This document shows positions 1 through 7,807 of a DNA stretch of 64,000 nucleotides, in pieces (the stretch's first letter is position 1; each line of letters opens with the position of its first letter). Source of the stretch: JAMDCX01 sp049977145 (lineage in GTDB: Bacteria > Planctomycetota > Phycisphaerae > WQYP01); NCBI GenBank assembly GCA_049977145.1, contig JBMFGW010000001.1, positions 35,095-99,094 on the forward strand, written 5' to 3'. Below the pieces are notes generated by a model that made no database searches, was not told the origin of the DNA, and worked only from the letters and a program-made list of their open reading frames with translations. The position numbers and the translations under genes were made by a program.

Positions 1-1195
1 ACTTATCGCCCAACAACAGCGAATCACACTGCGTGTAATTGCGGGCATTCGTGGCGTTTTTCAGTATCTTCACCAGACCGCGATAGGTGTTCTGTCCCTT
101 ACCCGCGGAAATACCTTTGGACACCACCGTGCTGCGGGTGTTTTTGCCGATGTGAATCATTTTGGATCCGGTATCCGCTTGCTGCATGTTGTTGGTCAAG
201 GCCACGGAATAAAATTCACCGATGGCGTTCTCTCCCTGCAAAATCACGCTGGGATATTTCCAGGTGATGGCCGAGCCGGTTTCCACCTGCGTCCAGGAAA
301 TGCGGGCGTTGTCCATACATTTTCCGCGCTTGGTGACAAAATTGTAAATTCCGCCCTTGCCTTCTTTATCGCCGGGATACCAATTTTGCACGGTGGAATA
401 TTTAATCTGGGCGCCTTTTAAGGCCACCAATTCCACCACCGCCGCGTGCAGTTGATTTTCATCGCGCATCGGTGCGGTACAGCCTTCCAGATAACTGACA
501 TAAGCCCCTTCATCGGCAATAATCAAAGTGCGCTCAAACTGCCCGGTATCCTTGGCATTGATGCGAAAATACGTGGACAATTCCATGGGACAACGCACGC
601 CCTTGGGAACGTAACAGAAGGACCCGTCGCTGAATACCGCGGAATTCAGAGTGGCATAAAAATTATCCGAGTACGGCACCACTGACCCCAGATACTGGCG
701 AATCAACTCCGGGTGTTTTTGCACGGCTTCGGAAAATGAGCAGAAAATCACACCCATTTCGCCGAGTTTTTCTTTGAAGGTCGTGGCCACGGATACCGAG
801 TCAAATACCGCATCGACCGCCACGCCGGCAAATATTTTCTGCTCTTCCAGCGGTACGCCGAGTTTTTGATAAGTACGCAGCAATTCCGGATCGACTTCAT
901 CAAGACTTTTAAGTTGCTTTTTGGGCTTGGGGGCCGAATAATAAATAATGCCCTGAAAATCAATTTCCGGATACTTCACATGCGGCCACTTGGGTTCGGT
1001 CATGGTCAGCCAATGCCGAAAGGCTTTCAGCCGCCACTGCGTCATAAATTCGGGTTCATTTTTCCGTTTGGAAATCGCCCGGACTATATCTTCGTTGAGA
1101 CCCTTGGGTAGGGAATCAGCGTCAATATCAGTAACGAAACCCCATTTATATTCCTGATTGGCCAGTGTTTCTATAGTGCCTTCATCTGTCGGCAT
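1..1195 (-). CDS. sufB: Fe-S cluster assembly scaffold SufB (C-terminus outside window)
   Basis: The minus-strand frame starting at the ATG at 1193-1195 is open to the window edge and encodes about 398 residues. They read as SufB: near the N-terminus NQEYKWGF, then a long conserved core with KGVRCPMELSTYFRIN, EGCTAPMRDENQLHAAVVE and STVQNWYPGD. SufB is the scaffold of the SufBC2D complex that builds and hands on Fe-S clusters in the cytoplasm. An AAGGGA ribosome site lies about 8 nt upstream of the ATG. The 3' end and any sufC, sufD or sufS lie before position 1. A strong promoter and a Fur-like box sit upstream, which suits a gene induced by iron shortage. Identity is certain from sequence; the operon content is inferred. 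Confidence 0.95.
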   Translation of the reverse strand, partial: MPTDEGTIETLANQEYKWGFVTDIDADSLPKGLNEDIVRAISKRKNEPEFMTQWRLKAFRHWLTMTEPKWPHVKYPEIDFQGIIYYSAPKPKKQLKSLDEVDPELLRTYQKLGVPLEEQKIFAGVAVDAVFDSVSVATTFKEKLGEMGVIFCSFSEAVQKHPELIRQYLGSVVPYSDNFYATLNSAVFSDGSFCYVPKGVRCPMELSTYFRINAKDTGQFERTLIIADEGAYVSYLEGCTAPMRDENQLHAAVVELVALKGAQIKYSTVQNWYPGDKEGKGGIYNFVTKRGKCMDNARISWTQVETGSAITWKYPSVILQGENAIGEFYSVALTNNMQQADTGSKMIHIGKNTRSTVVSKGISAGKGQNTYRGLVKILKNATNARNYTQCDSLLLGDK

Positions 1196-1263
1196 AGTTA
1201 TATCCCTTAAAACAAGCCACCCAATCCAGTTAGCCCGCTTGCACACGCCCGTCAACAACTTTA

Positions 1264-1292
1264 ATCATAGCGTATTAGAATGTTGATGTCAA
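1264..1292 (-). promoter_or_regulatory. sigma70-type promoter of sufB
   Basis: On the minus strand TTGACA (1292-1287) is followed after exactly 17 nt by TATGAT (1269-1264). Transcription would start near 1257, leaving a leader of about 60 nt before the sufB ATG. This is the best-matching promoter in this part of the window. Confidence 0.75.
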
Positions 1293-1309
1293 TTGAGACT
1301 TATTCTCAA
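1293..1309. promoter_or_regulatory. Fur-like box upstream of sufB
   Basis: The palindrome TTGAGACTTATTCTCAA matches the 7-1-7 Fur consensus (TGAnAAT n ATTnTCA) with one mismatch in the left half. It directly abuts the -35 hexamer of the sufB promoter, where a bound repressor would block RNA polymerase. Regulation of suf operons by Fur is known in other bacteria; its use here is inferred. Confidence 0.6.
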
Positions 1310-1470
1310 CTTCAAGCGGCATGGCGATTATTATTGCCAAGAGACTTAACCAAAATATTTCATCAATTTGCTGTACCGTACAACGGTTCCCGCCATACAT
1401 TGTTGAAATTTCCAACCGGACATAGAATATATAAATGCGGTGATGATAGTTCTCATTTTTGATGGGTTCC

Positions 1471-2028
1471 ATGATGTGTTTGAATAAAATAAAGTTGATT
1501 CCATTTTTGGCGGCGATCGGATTTCTAACGGGCTGCTCGCCGACTACTCCGGTTACGCAAGTGGGCCGTGAATATATGTCCCATCGGTGCAGCGGAGCCA
1601 TTAGGGAATTTAAGGCAGCCGGACCCAATATGAGTAAGTGGATCAGCGCAGCTTATGCCTATGCCGTATTTCCATCTATCGGAGCGGGCGCCCTGGGTAT
1701 CGGCGGGGCGGCGGGGCGCGGCGAAGTAATCCGCGGTGGCCAGCGGCTGGGGTATTGCAAGATGACGCAGATTAATATCGGGGCGCAAATTGGCGGGCAG
1801 AGCTTCGCTGAACTTATTCTTTTCCAAAATCAATACACCCTAAGCCAATTTGAATCCGGTCAGACCACATTTGATGCGCGTGCCACGGCGGTGGCCGCGG
1901 CCAGCGGTGCGGGAACCGTCGCCAACTATCAGCATGGGGTAATGGTATTCACGCTGCCCCTTGACGGTCTGATGGCACAAGCGGCCGTAGGCGGACAGCA
2001 CTTTACTTATGCGCCGGCGGGAAAATAA
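1471..2028 (+). CDS. Ysc84/SYLF-domain lipoprotein
   Basis: About 185 residues. The N-terminus has a short basic segment, a hydrophobic stretch and a lipobox (FLTGC), so the mature protein should be a lipid-anchored envelope protein. The rest matches the SYLF/Ysc84 family: an FPSIGAGALGIGGAAGRGEV glycine-rich segment, then QIGGQSFAELILF, and a C-terminal GVMVFTLPLDGLMAQAAVGGQ. The family binds lipids or is of unknown function in bacteria. Start codons at 1462, 1471 and 1474 are all in frame and none has a clear ribosome site; 1471 gives a normal signal peptide. The amidase gene follows after 12 nt, so the two are probably co-transcribed. Confidence 0.8.
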   Translation: MMCLNKIKLIPFLAAIGFLTGCSPTTPVTQVGREYMSHRCSGAIREFKAAGPNMSKWISAAYAYAVFPSIGAGALGIGGAAGRGEVIRGGQRLGYCKMTQINIGAQIGGQSFAELILFQNQYTLSQFESGQTTFDARATAVAAASGAGTVANYQHGVMVFTLPLDGLMAQAAVGGQHFTYAPAGK

Positions 2029-2040
2029 AAGGAGAAAAGC

Positions 2041-2640
2041 ATGGTTGCGGCTGGCGCGCAAAATGGCCTGCATTTGTTCCCCGGAGCACGCAATCCCGCC
2101 GCCGTGCGGGCGTTAATGCAAAAAATATCGATTCTGCCGCGCGAAGCGTTTACCACCGAGCTTCCGCGACTGGAACATCTTGTACCCATGGGAAAAATTA
2201 AGTTGGCCACCGTGCATCACAGTGGTCTTCCGGAACCGTGGCTGGAAGATGACTTTGCCGCCACAGCGCGGCATTTGGAGGAAATACGGTGCTTACATTG
2301 TGATCCCGCCGGGCGTAATTGGGCGGATATCGCTTACCATTACGCGGTGGATCGGATGGGGCGTGTGTGGCAACTGCGTGATCTACGTTTTCAAGGTGCG
2401 CATGTCAAAAACCACAACAGCAATAATATGGGGGTGGTCGTACTGGGCAATTTTGATATACAGGAACCGCCGCCGCCGCAGGCGGCCACGCTGTTTTTAC
2501 TTTTACAATTTATCGTGCGCGGCTACGATTTGGGCGGAATATGCACGCATCAGCAAATAGCCGATACACCGACATCCTGTCCCGGCAAGCATTTGCGGCG
2601 GCTTCTGGACCGGCATTCCGGTGATTTTAAGAAGGGGTGA
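2041..2640 (+). CDS. N-acetylmuramoyl-L-alanine amidase (PGRP/amidase_2 type)
   Basis: 199 residues with a clear AGGAGA site 7 nt before the ATG. The amidase_2/PGRP fold is shown by TVHHSG (first zinc histidine, about residue 59), WADIAYHYAVDRMGRVWQLR, GAHVKNHNSNNMGVVVLGNF and the C-terminal TSCPGKHL, whose cysteine is the usual zinc ligand. It should cleave the amide bond between muramic acid and the stem peptide. No signal peptide is visible, so export is not explained by the sequence. It lies between a lipoprotein gene and a DUF202 gene, with the latter starting 2 nt after its stop. Confidence 0.85.
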   Translation: MVAAGAQNGLHLFPGARNPAAVRALMQKISILPREAFTTELPRLEHLVPMGKIKLATVHHSGLPEPWLEDDFAATARHLEEIRCLHCDPAGRNWADIAYHYAVDRMGRVWQLRDLRFQGAHVKNHNSNNMGVVVLGNFDIQEPPPPQAATLFLLLQFIVRGYDLGGICTHQQIADTPTSCPGKHLRRLLDRHSGDFKKG

Positions 2641-2642
2641 TC

Positions 2643-3035
2643 ATGCCGGCCCCGGAGAAAATAAAGACGGACCCCGCTACGGAAATGGCCGCGGAACGCA
2701 CCATGCTGGCGTGGATTCGTACCGGATTGGCGCTGATGGGCTTTGGCTTTGTGGTGGCCAAGTTCGGGTTGTTTCTCCAGAAGCTCGCGGAGATAAAAGA
2801 TATTCACATCAAGGTGCCGGCGAACCAATCCGCATCCGTGTGGATTGGCATCGCCCTGGTGCTGCTGGGCGTGGGGGTAAATATCGCCGCCGCAGTCCGC
2901 TTTTCCGCCCTGATCCGGCGTTTACACACCGGCCAATCTTCCCGGCCCATGCGTTGGGAATTGGCCACCACGGTGGCGGTCATCATGGCGCTGATCGGCC
3001 TGGGCATCGCCGGTTATTTGTTGCGGCTGAAATAA
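2643..3035 (+). CDS. DUF202 (YidH-like) inner-membrane protein
   Basis: 130 residues. The DUF202 signature is present: MAAERTMLAWIRTGLALMGFGFVV in the first 45 residues, followed by two more membrane segments (about residues 68-86 and 106-126). The ATG at 2643 is chosen because AAGGGG of the preceding gene's end serves as ribosome site; a GTG 6 nt earlier overlaps the amidase stop. Function of the family is unknown. It ends a three-gene plus-strand run with the lipoprotein and amidase. Confidence 0.85.
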   Translation: MPAPEKIKTDPATEMAAERTMLAWIRTGLALMGFGFVVAKFGLFLQKLAEIKDIHIKVPANQSASVWIGIALVLLGVGVNIAAAVRFSALIRRLHTGQSSRPMRWELATTVAVIMALIGLGIAGYLLRLK

Positions 3036-3167
3036 AGGGCCACGGTTCATATCGGTGCTCAGAAGAATCGGTGTGTTCCAGAGGATGGGCCTCTTGCCGA
3101 TAGCATATTGCTTAGCCGTGGCCGCCAAACTCGGAAATTATAGTTGCACTGCCGTTAAGCCGCCCCA

Positions 3168-4121
3168 TCATTGTTTTCGGGATGGAACAACCAGCGAGGC
3201 TCCGACCGCGAGCAGTAAAAGCGTAAGAATGACCCACAAGGATATCGTGGTACTGATTCGGGCCGTGGGCCAATAAGCAGCGAGGAGGGGCAGAAGCATT
3301 TTTCCGCCAATAAACAGTAAAATCAACGCCAGCCCGGTTTCGAGAAACCGCAACCGATCCATCAAGGGAGCAATGAGAAAATAAAGCCGGTTCAGCGCCA
3401 GCACGGCAAACACATTGCTGCTGGTGATAATCAGCGGATCATTGGTAATGCCAAACACCGCGGGGATGGAATCAAATGCGAACAGCACATCCACCAGACC
3501 CACCAGCACAATCGCCAGCAGCAAAGGCGTGATACACCGCCGGCCCTTGAACATTATCAGCAGCCGCCGCCCCGACGGCGCGGGACTGATTGGCAGCAAA
3601 TGGCTGAATATGTCAATGAACCGTGCTTCTGTCTGGCGCTGTCCAGGACGCCGGAAAAACATCAGTAGGCCCGCCAGCAACAGAAATCCACCCATGCAAT
3701 AAAACAGGATGTGAAAGCGGGCCAGCAAGGCCAAGCCGGTAAGAATCAACACCGCCCGCGCTATCAACGCCAGCAAAACCGCCCAGAACATTACCAGCCC
3801 ATGATCCGCGGCGGGAATTTTTAACGCCCGCAACAGGACCACAAACATCATCACATTATCCGCGCTTAAACTCAGTTCCAGCAGGTAGCCGGTGTTGAAC
3901 GTCAACAGTGGATGGAAGCCGACGGTGGATGATGGTGCGAAAATGGGAGTATAAGCAAAGTGCAAATAGAAGCCATAAACGAAGGCCAGCACAAGGGGCG
4001 GCAAACACAAACCGGCCGCGCGTATAAGTGAACTACATCCCGCGGTGGGTTGTGGAATCAGCCCATCGATGGCCAAGACCATGGCCGCAAGAAATAGAAA
4101 TATCAACCAGGCGGTTATCAT
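3168..4121 (-). CDS. TerC/Alx-family integral membrane protein
   Basis: 317 residues, nearly all hydrophobic, with seven or more membrane segments. Diagnostic TerC stretches are ELSLSADNVMMFVVLL (about residues 82-97) and LFAFDSIPAVFGITNDPLI followed by TSSNVFAVLALNRLYF. Family members (Alx, TerC) are linked to metal, especially manganese, export and to tellurite or alkaline stress. The start ATG overlaps the stop region of the upstream lipoprotein gene by 4 nt, so translation is likely coupled. Confidence 0.9.
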   Translation of the reverse strand: MITAWLIFLFLAAMVLAIDGLIPQPTAGCSSLIRAAGLCLPPLVLAFVYGFYLHFAYTPIFAPSSTVGFHPLLTFNTGYLLELSLSADNVMMFVVLLRALKIPAADHGLVMFWAVLLALIARAVLILTGLALLARFHILFYCMGGFLLLAGLLMFFRRPGQRQTEARFIDIFSHLLPISPAPSGRRLLIMFKGRRCITPLLLAIVLVGLVDVLFAFDSIPAVFGITNDPLIITSSNVFAVLALNRLYFLIAPLMDRLRFLETGLALILLFIGGKMLLPLLAAYWPTARISTTISLWVILTLLLLAVGASLVVPSRKQ

Positions 4122-5179
4122 GGCGAATGGCCCTGAGACAACGTAGCGGTGGCAGGATAGTTTTTAGGCTCAACCGGCGGCCAGGATTGCACGAGGTGGT
4201 CAACAAATGCCACGTAGCGGCGTTTCAAGCCGGGGTGATTGCGGAAAAAATGCTGGAGATAAATTTCCCCGGCAATGTGATTCCAGCGCAGGGTAAGGCG
4301 GTCTTCCTCTTGCGCCGTAAGCCCGGTTCCCGCCAGCAACCCGTTAAGTCGGCCCTGGCGGGCCATGGATAATAGTTGCAGCAGAGCGGGTTTATACCGG
4401 CTGTGTTCAAGAAAGAGCATAAACGACCAGACTTCCGCATAATATGATTGTACATAGATAGGTTTGTGCATCACCACATTTCCGGCTTGCGTGCCGGCCA
4501 GTGTCCGTAACGGCAATAATTGCCGATATGTCACCGCCTGCCGGAGCATCTCCCAACGAGGGACATTAAGCCAGGGGGTAAAGGCGGGATATCCATGATG
4601 CCATTGCATGGCTTCGCATTGGGTAGCCAGCCCTTCATCAAGCCACGCCGGCAGATGATCCTTAAGGGCAAGAAAACTGAACTGATGCCAGGCCTCATGT
4701 GCGACGACCGATAGAATCTCGGCAACATTGGAACGGTAGGCCGCAAATACACCGTTGCATTCATATCCGCCGGCTTCAATATGCAGATAAATACCGGCCT
4801 GCGGCCCCATCACTTTATGGGTGTAGCGTGCCCACTGCCTCCGATTGCGAAACACATAACCAACCATGGGCAACTGCGGTGCGGCATTCGGAACCAGCCG
4901 GAGGAAACGGGCATAATCCGCCTCCAGCACGCGGGCGATAAGACGCTGCTGCAGGGGGTTATCAATAGTGGTATAAACACGATAATGTGCGGTTTGGATG
5001 ATGCGCCCCTTGGCCGGCCCGGCCGGCCATGGCTTGGCCGCCGGTGGCAAGGCACGCAGTTGGCGGCGCTGCGTCGCGGTTAATCCCGGAGGCCAGTAGT
5101 GCCTGTTGGTGCATCCGCATACATTCACCGCCAGAGCCGCAACAAGACAACATCCTATGATTTTTGCGTCTAAATCCAT
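4118..5179 (-). CDS. Putative lipoprotein with gluzincin-type HExxH protease motif
   Basis: 353 residues. A short signal with a cysteine-rich h-region end (VNVCGC) suggests a lipoprotein. The centre carries HEAWH at residues 161-165 and a downstream glutamate in AWLDEGLAT (E182), the zinc-ligand layout of gluzincin peptidases such as the DUF1570/peptidase MA-like families common in planctomycetes. The rest is not recognised. It would act at the cell envelope if exported. The next gene (TerC) starts within its last codons, an unexpected pairing of a protease-like lipoprotein with a metal transporter. Confidence 0.65.
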   Translation of the reverse strand: MDLDAKIIGCCLVAALAVNVCGCTNRHYWPPGLTATQRRQLRALPPAAKPWPAGPAKGRIIQTAHYRVYTTIDNPLQQRLIARVLEADYARFLRLVPNAAPQLPMVGYVFRNRRQWARYTHKVMGPQAGIYLHIEAGGYECNGVFAAYRSNVAEILSVVAHEAWHQFSFLALKDHLPAWLDEGLATQCEAMQWHHGYPAFTPWLNVPRWEMLRQAVTYRQLLPLRTLAGTQAGNVVMHKPIYVQSYYAEVWSFMLFLEHSRYKPALLQLLSMARQGRLNGLLAGTGLTAQEEDRLTLRWNHIAGEIYLQHFFRNHPGLKRRYVAFVDHLVQSWPPVEPKNYPATATLSQGHSP

Positions 5180-5407
5180 GCACGGAATAGTACCCGCGTC
5201 TGTCTATGACCCGCAAGTTGGCGAGACATCCGGCCCAGTCATTGGTGCGGTGGGGCAGTGTTGGACTGTTTATCAGGCCAAGCCTTGCCTCCATGCCCAC
5301 AAAAGAGTATCTTTATTTTCAATGTGTGAAATGCTTTTTATCCGTTCGGATCAGGCTGTCGAAACACGATGGGCAGTGGCGGTCGGCGTCAAATGGAAAG
5401 AGCGAAG

Positions 5408-6328
5408 ATGATTATCGACTGTCATACGAGCATCTGGCAAAGCCCGGAACAGCTTGGTCGGGACGCTATTGACCGTATTGCGCAACCGATCCGCTTTGGC
5501 CGCGAGCAGGTTCGGTTGCTGCCCAAAGCAGATACCGCCTCGCACTGGCTGGCGTGCGCACCGGTCGACGTGAGCTTGGTGCTGGGCTTCAAAAGCCGGT
5601 ATCTCGGAGCGCATATTCCCAATGAACTTCTGACGGATTATTGCAGTGAACACGCCAGCCGGGTGATCGGATTTGCCGGGGTGGATCCTACCGAATCCAA
5701 TGCCATAGCACAGCTAACAGATATCAGCCGAAACCCGTTCCTCAAAGGGCTGGTGATTTGCCCGGCCGCCCAGGATTGTCATCCTTGCGATACGCAAGCC
5801 ATGCGCATTTATGAAGCTGCCGCAGCGTTGAAATTGCCGGTGTTTTTCTCCAGCGGACCGTATCTCGCCGCCCGCACCCGTTTGGAATATGCCCGGCCCC
5901 TGCTGTTGGATGAAGTGGCACGCAGCTTTCCGGAATTAAAGTTGATTATCAGCCATTTCGGCTACCCTTGGGTGGATGAAACCCTGACTCTTTTGGCAAA
6001 GCATACCAACGTATTTTCGTGTATTGCCGGACTATTGCGTCGGCCGTGGCTCGCGTGGGACGCTTTGCTTCGTGCGTATCAATTGCAGGTTACAGGCCAA
6101 GTGCTTTTCGGCAGTGATTTTCCATTTTCCACGGCCGCCGACTGTATTGAAACACTCTTCCATATCAATGAGTACGCCATGGGTTCGCAATTACCGGTGA
6201 TTCCACGGGAAACATTGCGCCATATTGTTCAAAACGATGCGCTGGTGGCATTGGGAATCCACTCACCTCCTGACCGGACACTTCCGGCGCCAGCGTCCAT
6301 TCGTCGTTCTCGGAGCCTGTCCAAGTAA
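5408..6328 (+). CDS. Amidohydrolase family (amidohydrolase_2) protein
   Basis: About 306 residues. Seen: IDCHTSIW at the N-terminus (a reduced form of the metal-binding D-x-H motif), IGFAGVDPTE, GLVICPAAQDC, a metal histidine in LIISHFGYPWVDE, and FGSDFPF near the end, whose aspartate is normally catalytic. These fit the PF04909 amidohydrolase family, hydrolases or decarboxylases of the TIM-barrel type; the substrate cannot be told. The N-terminal motif lacks the second histidine of HxH, so metal content may be unusual. The ATG at 5408 has GGAAAG upstream; a second in-frame ATG is at 5393. Stands alone. Confidence 0.75.
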   Translation: MIIDCHTSIWQSPEQLGRDAIDRIAQPIRFGREQVRLLPKADTASHWLACAPVDVSLVLGFKSRYLGAHIPNELLTDYCSEHASRVIGFAGVDPTESNAIAQLTDISRNPFLKGLVICPAAQDCHPCDTQAMRIYEAAAALKLPVFFSSGPYLAARTRLEYARPLLLDEVARSFPELKLIISHFGYPWVDETLTLLAKHTNVFSCIAGLLRRPWLAWDALLRAYQLQVTGQVLFGSDFPFSTAADCIETLFHINEYAMGSQLPVIPRETLRHIVQNDALVALGIHSPPDRTLPAPASIRRSRSLSK

Positions 6329-6432
6329 GCGATGGGCGCGACCGTTATGATCCCTGACGCAGGGGCAATGACAACGGATTGTGACAGGGCGATGCGATAG
6401 TACGTTCGGAATATCAAGTATATGTATATTAT

Positions 6433-6639
6433 CTATATGGGTGCAAATTCAAGAGAAAATGGCCTCTGCCATCCGCTATAAACCATGACACAGCAATAAC
6501 TGCGGACATAACCCAGATGACGGGCGGCGACGGTTGCGTCCGCCGCGGGTACCGGGCGGAAACCCGCTGGAATGATGACCGTGGTGGGAGTTTCTCTACT
6601 ACTCTGCCAGGCCACATTTTGGTCGTTGCACTGCTTCAT
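6433..6639 (-). CDS. Small protein of unknown function (68 aa)
   Basis: This small frame starts with an ATG preceded by a near-perfect AAAGGAG ribosome site at 9 nt, and a good minus-strand promoter (TTGATT-17-TATAAT) lies about 100 nt upstream. The product has three cysteines, a polar first half and a more hydrophobic second half. I recognise no family. It could be a genuine regulator or short peptide, or a chance frame behind a real promoter. Its promoter shares a palindrome with an oppositely directed promoter. Confidence 0.45.
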   Translation of the reverse strand: MKQCNDQNVAWQSSRETPTTVIIPAGFRPVPAADATVAARHLGYVRSYCCVMVYSGWQRPFSLEFAPI

Positions 6640-6698
6640 GGCAACACTCCTTTCGCGCCAAGTGTCCTTTTAAGTTTTCAACCGCCATGGCAATAATC

Positions 6699-6727
6699 TT
6701 GCCCGTCCAGATCAGCCAGGCTATAAT
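6699..6727 (+). promoter_or_regulatory. Plus-strand promoter in palindrome (candidate sRNA promoter)
   Basis: TTGCCC (6699-6704), 17 nt, TATAAT (6722-6727). The -10 lies in the left arm of the palindrome at 6718-6754. Predicted start near 6734, leading to a terminator-like hairpin at 6807-6850. Confidence 0.55.
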
Positions 6728-6744
6728 CTGGATATTCTTATCCA

Positions 6745-6773
6745 ATTATAGCCTTGCCTTCGTATCAAATCAA
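6745..6773 (-). promoter_or_regulatory. Minus-strand promoter of the 68-aa ORF
   Basis: On the minus strand TTGATT (6773-6768), 17 nt, TATAAT (6750-6745). Predicted start near 6738. The -10 sits in the right arm of the palindrome 6718-6754, mirror image of the plus-strand promoter, and the two core regions cannot be occupied by polymerase at once. Confidence 0.55.
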
Positions 6774-6806
6774 AAGAGTTTTCATTCCGGCGATGAAAGT
6801 TCATCA

Positions 6807-6850
6807 GCGTCGGCCAGGTCCCTGGGCTGGCCGACGCAGTTCTTGTTTTG
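6807..6850 (+). terminator. Rho-independent terminator-like hairpin
   Basis: A perfect 11-bp stem (GCGTCGGCCAG with CTGGCCGACGC, 6807-6837, 9-nt loop) is followed on the plus strand by the T-rich AGTTCTTGTTTTG. The minus side has no T tail, so it is read as a plus-strand terminator. Confidence 0.6.
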
Positions 6851-6885
6851 AATGAGTAGTTCGCGGCTGATAAAGTTGACCGTAT

Positions 6886-7068
6886 TTAACGCGGGCGGCG
6901 TTTAATAACGCGACAAACTCGCGCAAGTCTTTGGAAAGTTTCATCGTTGCTCGGTTGGGTGTTGATCAGGTCCAGCAGAATATCCATCCGTTGTACCGGA
7001 GAAAGAGACCTGTAATAGGCCCGATCCGCCGCGCGATGAGAGTCAAATTTCCGACCGATCTTCTCCAT
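6886..7068 (-). CDS. Small ADRAYY-x-SL-P family protein (60 aa) beside vapBC
   Basis: 60 residues starting MEKIGRKFDSHRAADRAYYR and continuing SLSPVQRMDILLDLI. This matches a widespread small family with the pattern ADRAYY-SLTP-RLDILLELI that in many genomes lies next to nucleotidyltransferase or toxin genes; its role is unknown, possibly antitoxin-like. Longer in-frame starts exist, but the family pattern begins here. A TATAAT preceded by TGG sits only 6 nt before the ATG, so if used the message would be leaderless. It lies 31 nt after the vapC-like gene, on the same strand. Confidence 0.7.
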   Translation of the reverse strand: MEKIGRKFDSHRAADRAYYRSLSPVQRMDILLDLINTQPSNDETFQRLARVCRVIKRRPR

Positions 7069-7099
7069 ATCCGTATTATACCACAACATCAGAACAGGA

Positions 7100-7492
7100 T
7101 TATTTCTTTGAATAGGCGGGTTTAAGCCCCGCGAGCATCGGATAATGTTTCGTATTAAGTGTGCCAAGCTCAGTATTCTCAATCTGGATTGTTGCGGCAA
7201 TGATCGCATCCGCCAAGCCCACCCCATGCGACTTGCCGAAGGTCTGCTTCAACAATCCGCCAATCTTGGCACTTTCCACCGTAACCGGAATTATCCGGAA
7301 TAGAGCAATAACGGCGTCCAGGAGTTCTTGTTCTGCCTCGCCCTGAACCCCTGCGTACAATTCCGCCACGGTAATGGAGGACAATACAATGTGATCCGCG
7401 TGTCTTTTCAGAAACGACACGGCTTTTTCATTTCCGCGCAGATAATCGATCATCACATCTGTATCGACCAATATCGACTTGGGCATGTTCAT
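7100..7492 (-). CDS. PIN-domain toxin, VapC family
   Basis: 130 residues with the full PIN layout: LVDTDVMIDYLRG near the N-terminus (acidic residues D10 and D14), ITVAELYAG (E44), and GLADAIIAAT (D95) followed by NTKHYPM. These acidic residues coordinate the metal used to cut RNA, as in VapC toxins. The start ATG overlaps the upstream antitoxin stop by 4 nt, the standard toxin-antitoxin layout. All catalytic residues appear intact, so the toxin is likely active. Confidence 0.9.
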   Translation of the reverse strand: MNMPKSILVDTDVMIDYLRGNEKAVSFLKRHADHIVLSSITVAELYAGVQGEAEQELLDAVIALFRIIPVTVESAKIGGLLKQTFGKSHGVGLADAIIAATIQIENTELGTLNTKHYPMLAGLKPAYSKK

Positions 7493-7722
7493 CCCCTATC
7501 CCATTGGGCACGCAAAGTCCGGAAATCAGGAAGATCTTTGCGGTCCGCCCATATCCCCGCCGCGCGATTCAGCACATGTTCTCTTTGTTTATCACTGAAT
7601 TGTTCGATAAGCCGGTCAACAGATTCCCTGATCAAGTCGCTTTGACTTCGCCCTGTTGTTTGGCATAGGGCGTTGAGTCCCTTGTGTTCATCGTCCGTCA
7701 GATAAAGTTGCGTTCGGAACAT
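7489..7722 (-). CDS. Ribbon-helix-helix antitoxin (VapB/CopG-like)
   Basis: 77 residues. The N-terminus MFRTQLYLTDDEHKGLNAL followed by GRSQSDLIRESVDRLI is a ribbon-helix-helix DNA-binding fold; the C-terminal tail (AAGIWADRKDLPDFRTLR) is the type that wraps the partner toxin. Expected to bind and neutralise the PIN toxin translated from the overlapping next gene, and to repress the operon. Start ATG at 7720-7722. Confidence 0.85.
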   Translation of the reverse strand: MFRTQLYLTDDEHKGLNALCQTTGRSQSDLIRESVDRLIEQFSDKQREHVLNRAAGIWADRKDLPDFRTLRAQWDRG

Positions 7723-7807
7723 AACAATTCATCTCCAACTTATACATTAGCGGTATACAGTAAAATCCACTTCCTGTCAATTTTATGTGGGTAGGCTACG
7801 CCTGAAA

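Larger units (their letters stand above)
6734..6850 (+). ncRNA. Candidate small RNA of about 115 nt
   Basis: Predicted from a plus-strand promoter at 6699-6727 and a strong terminator-like hairpin ending near 6850, with no plus-strand reading frame between them. A second small stem (TTTCAT at about 6780-6785 with ATGAAA at 6793-6798) lies in the middle. There is no gene on the plus strand downstream, so an independent RNA is the simplest reading. It could also be just the leftover of a lost gene. Confidence 0.35.
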
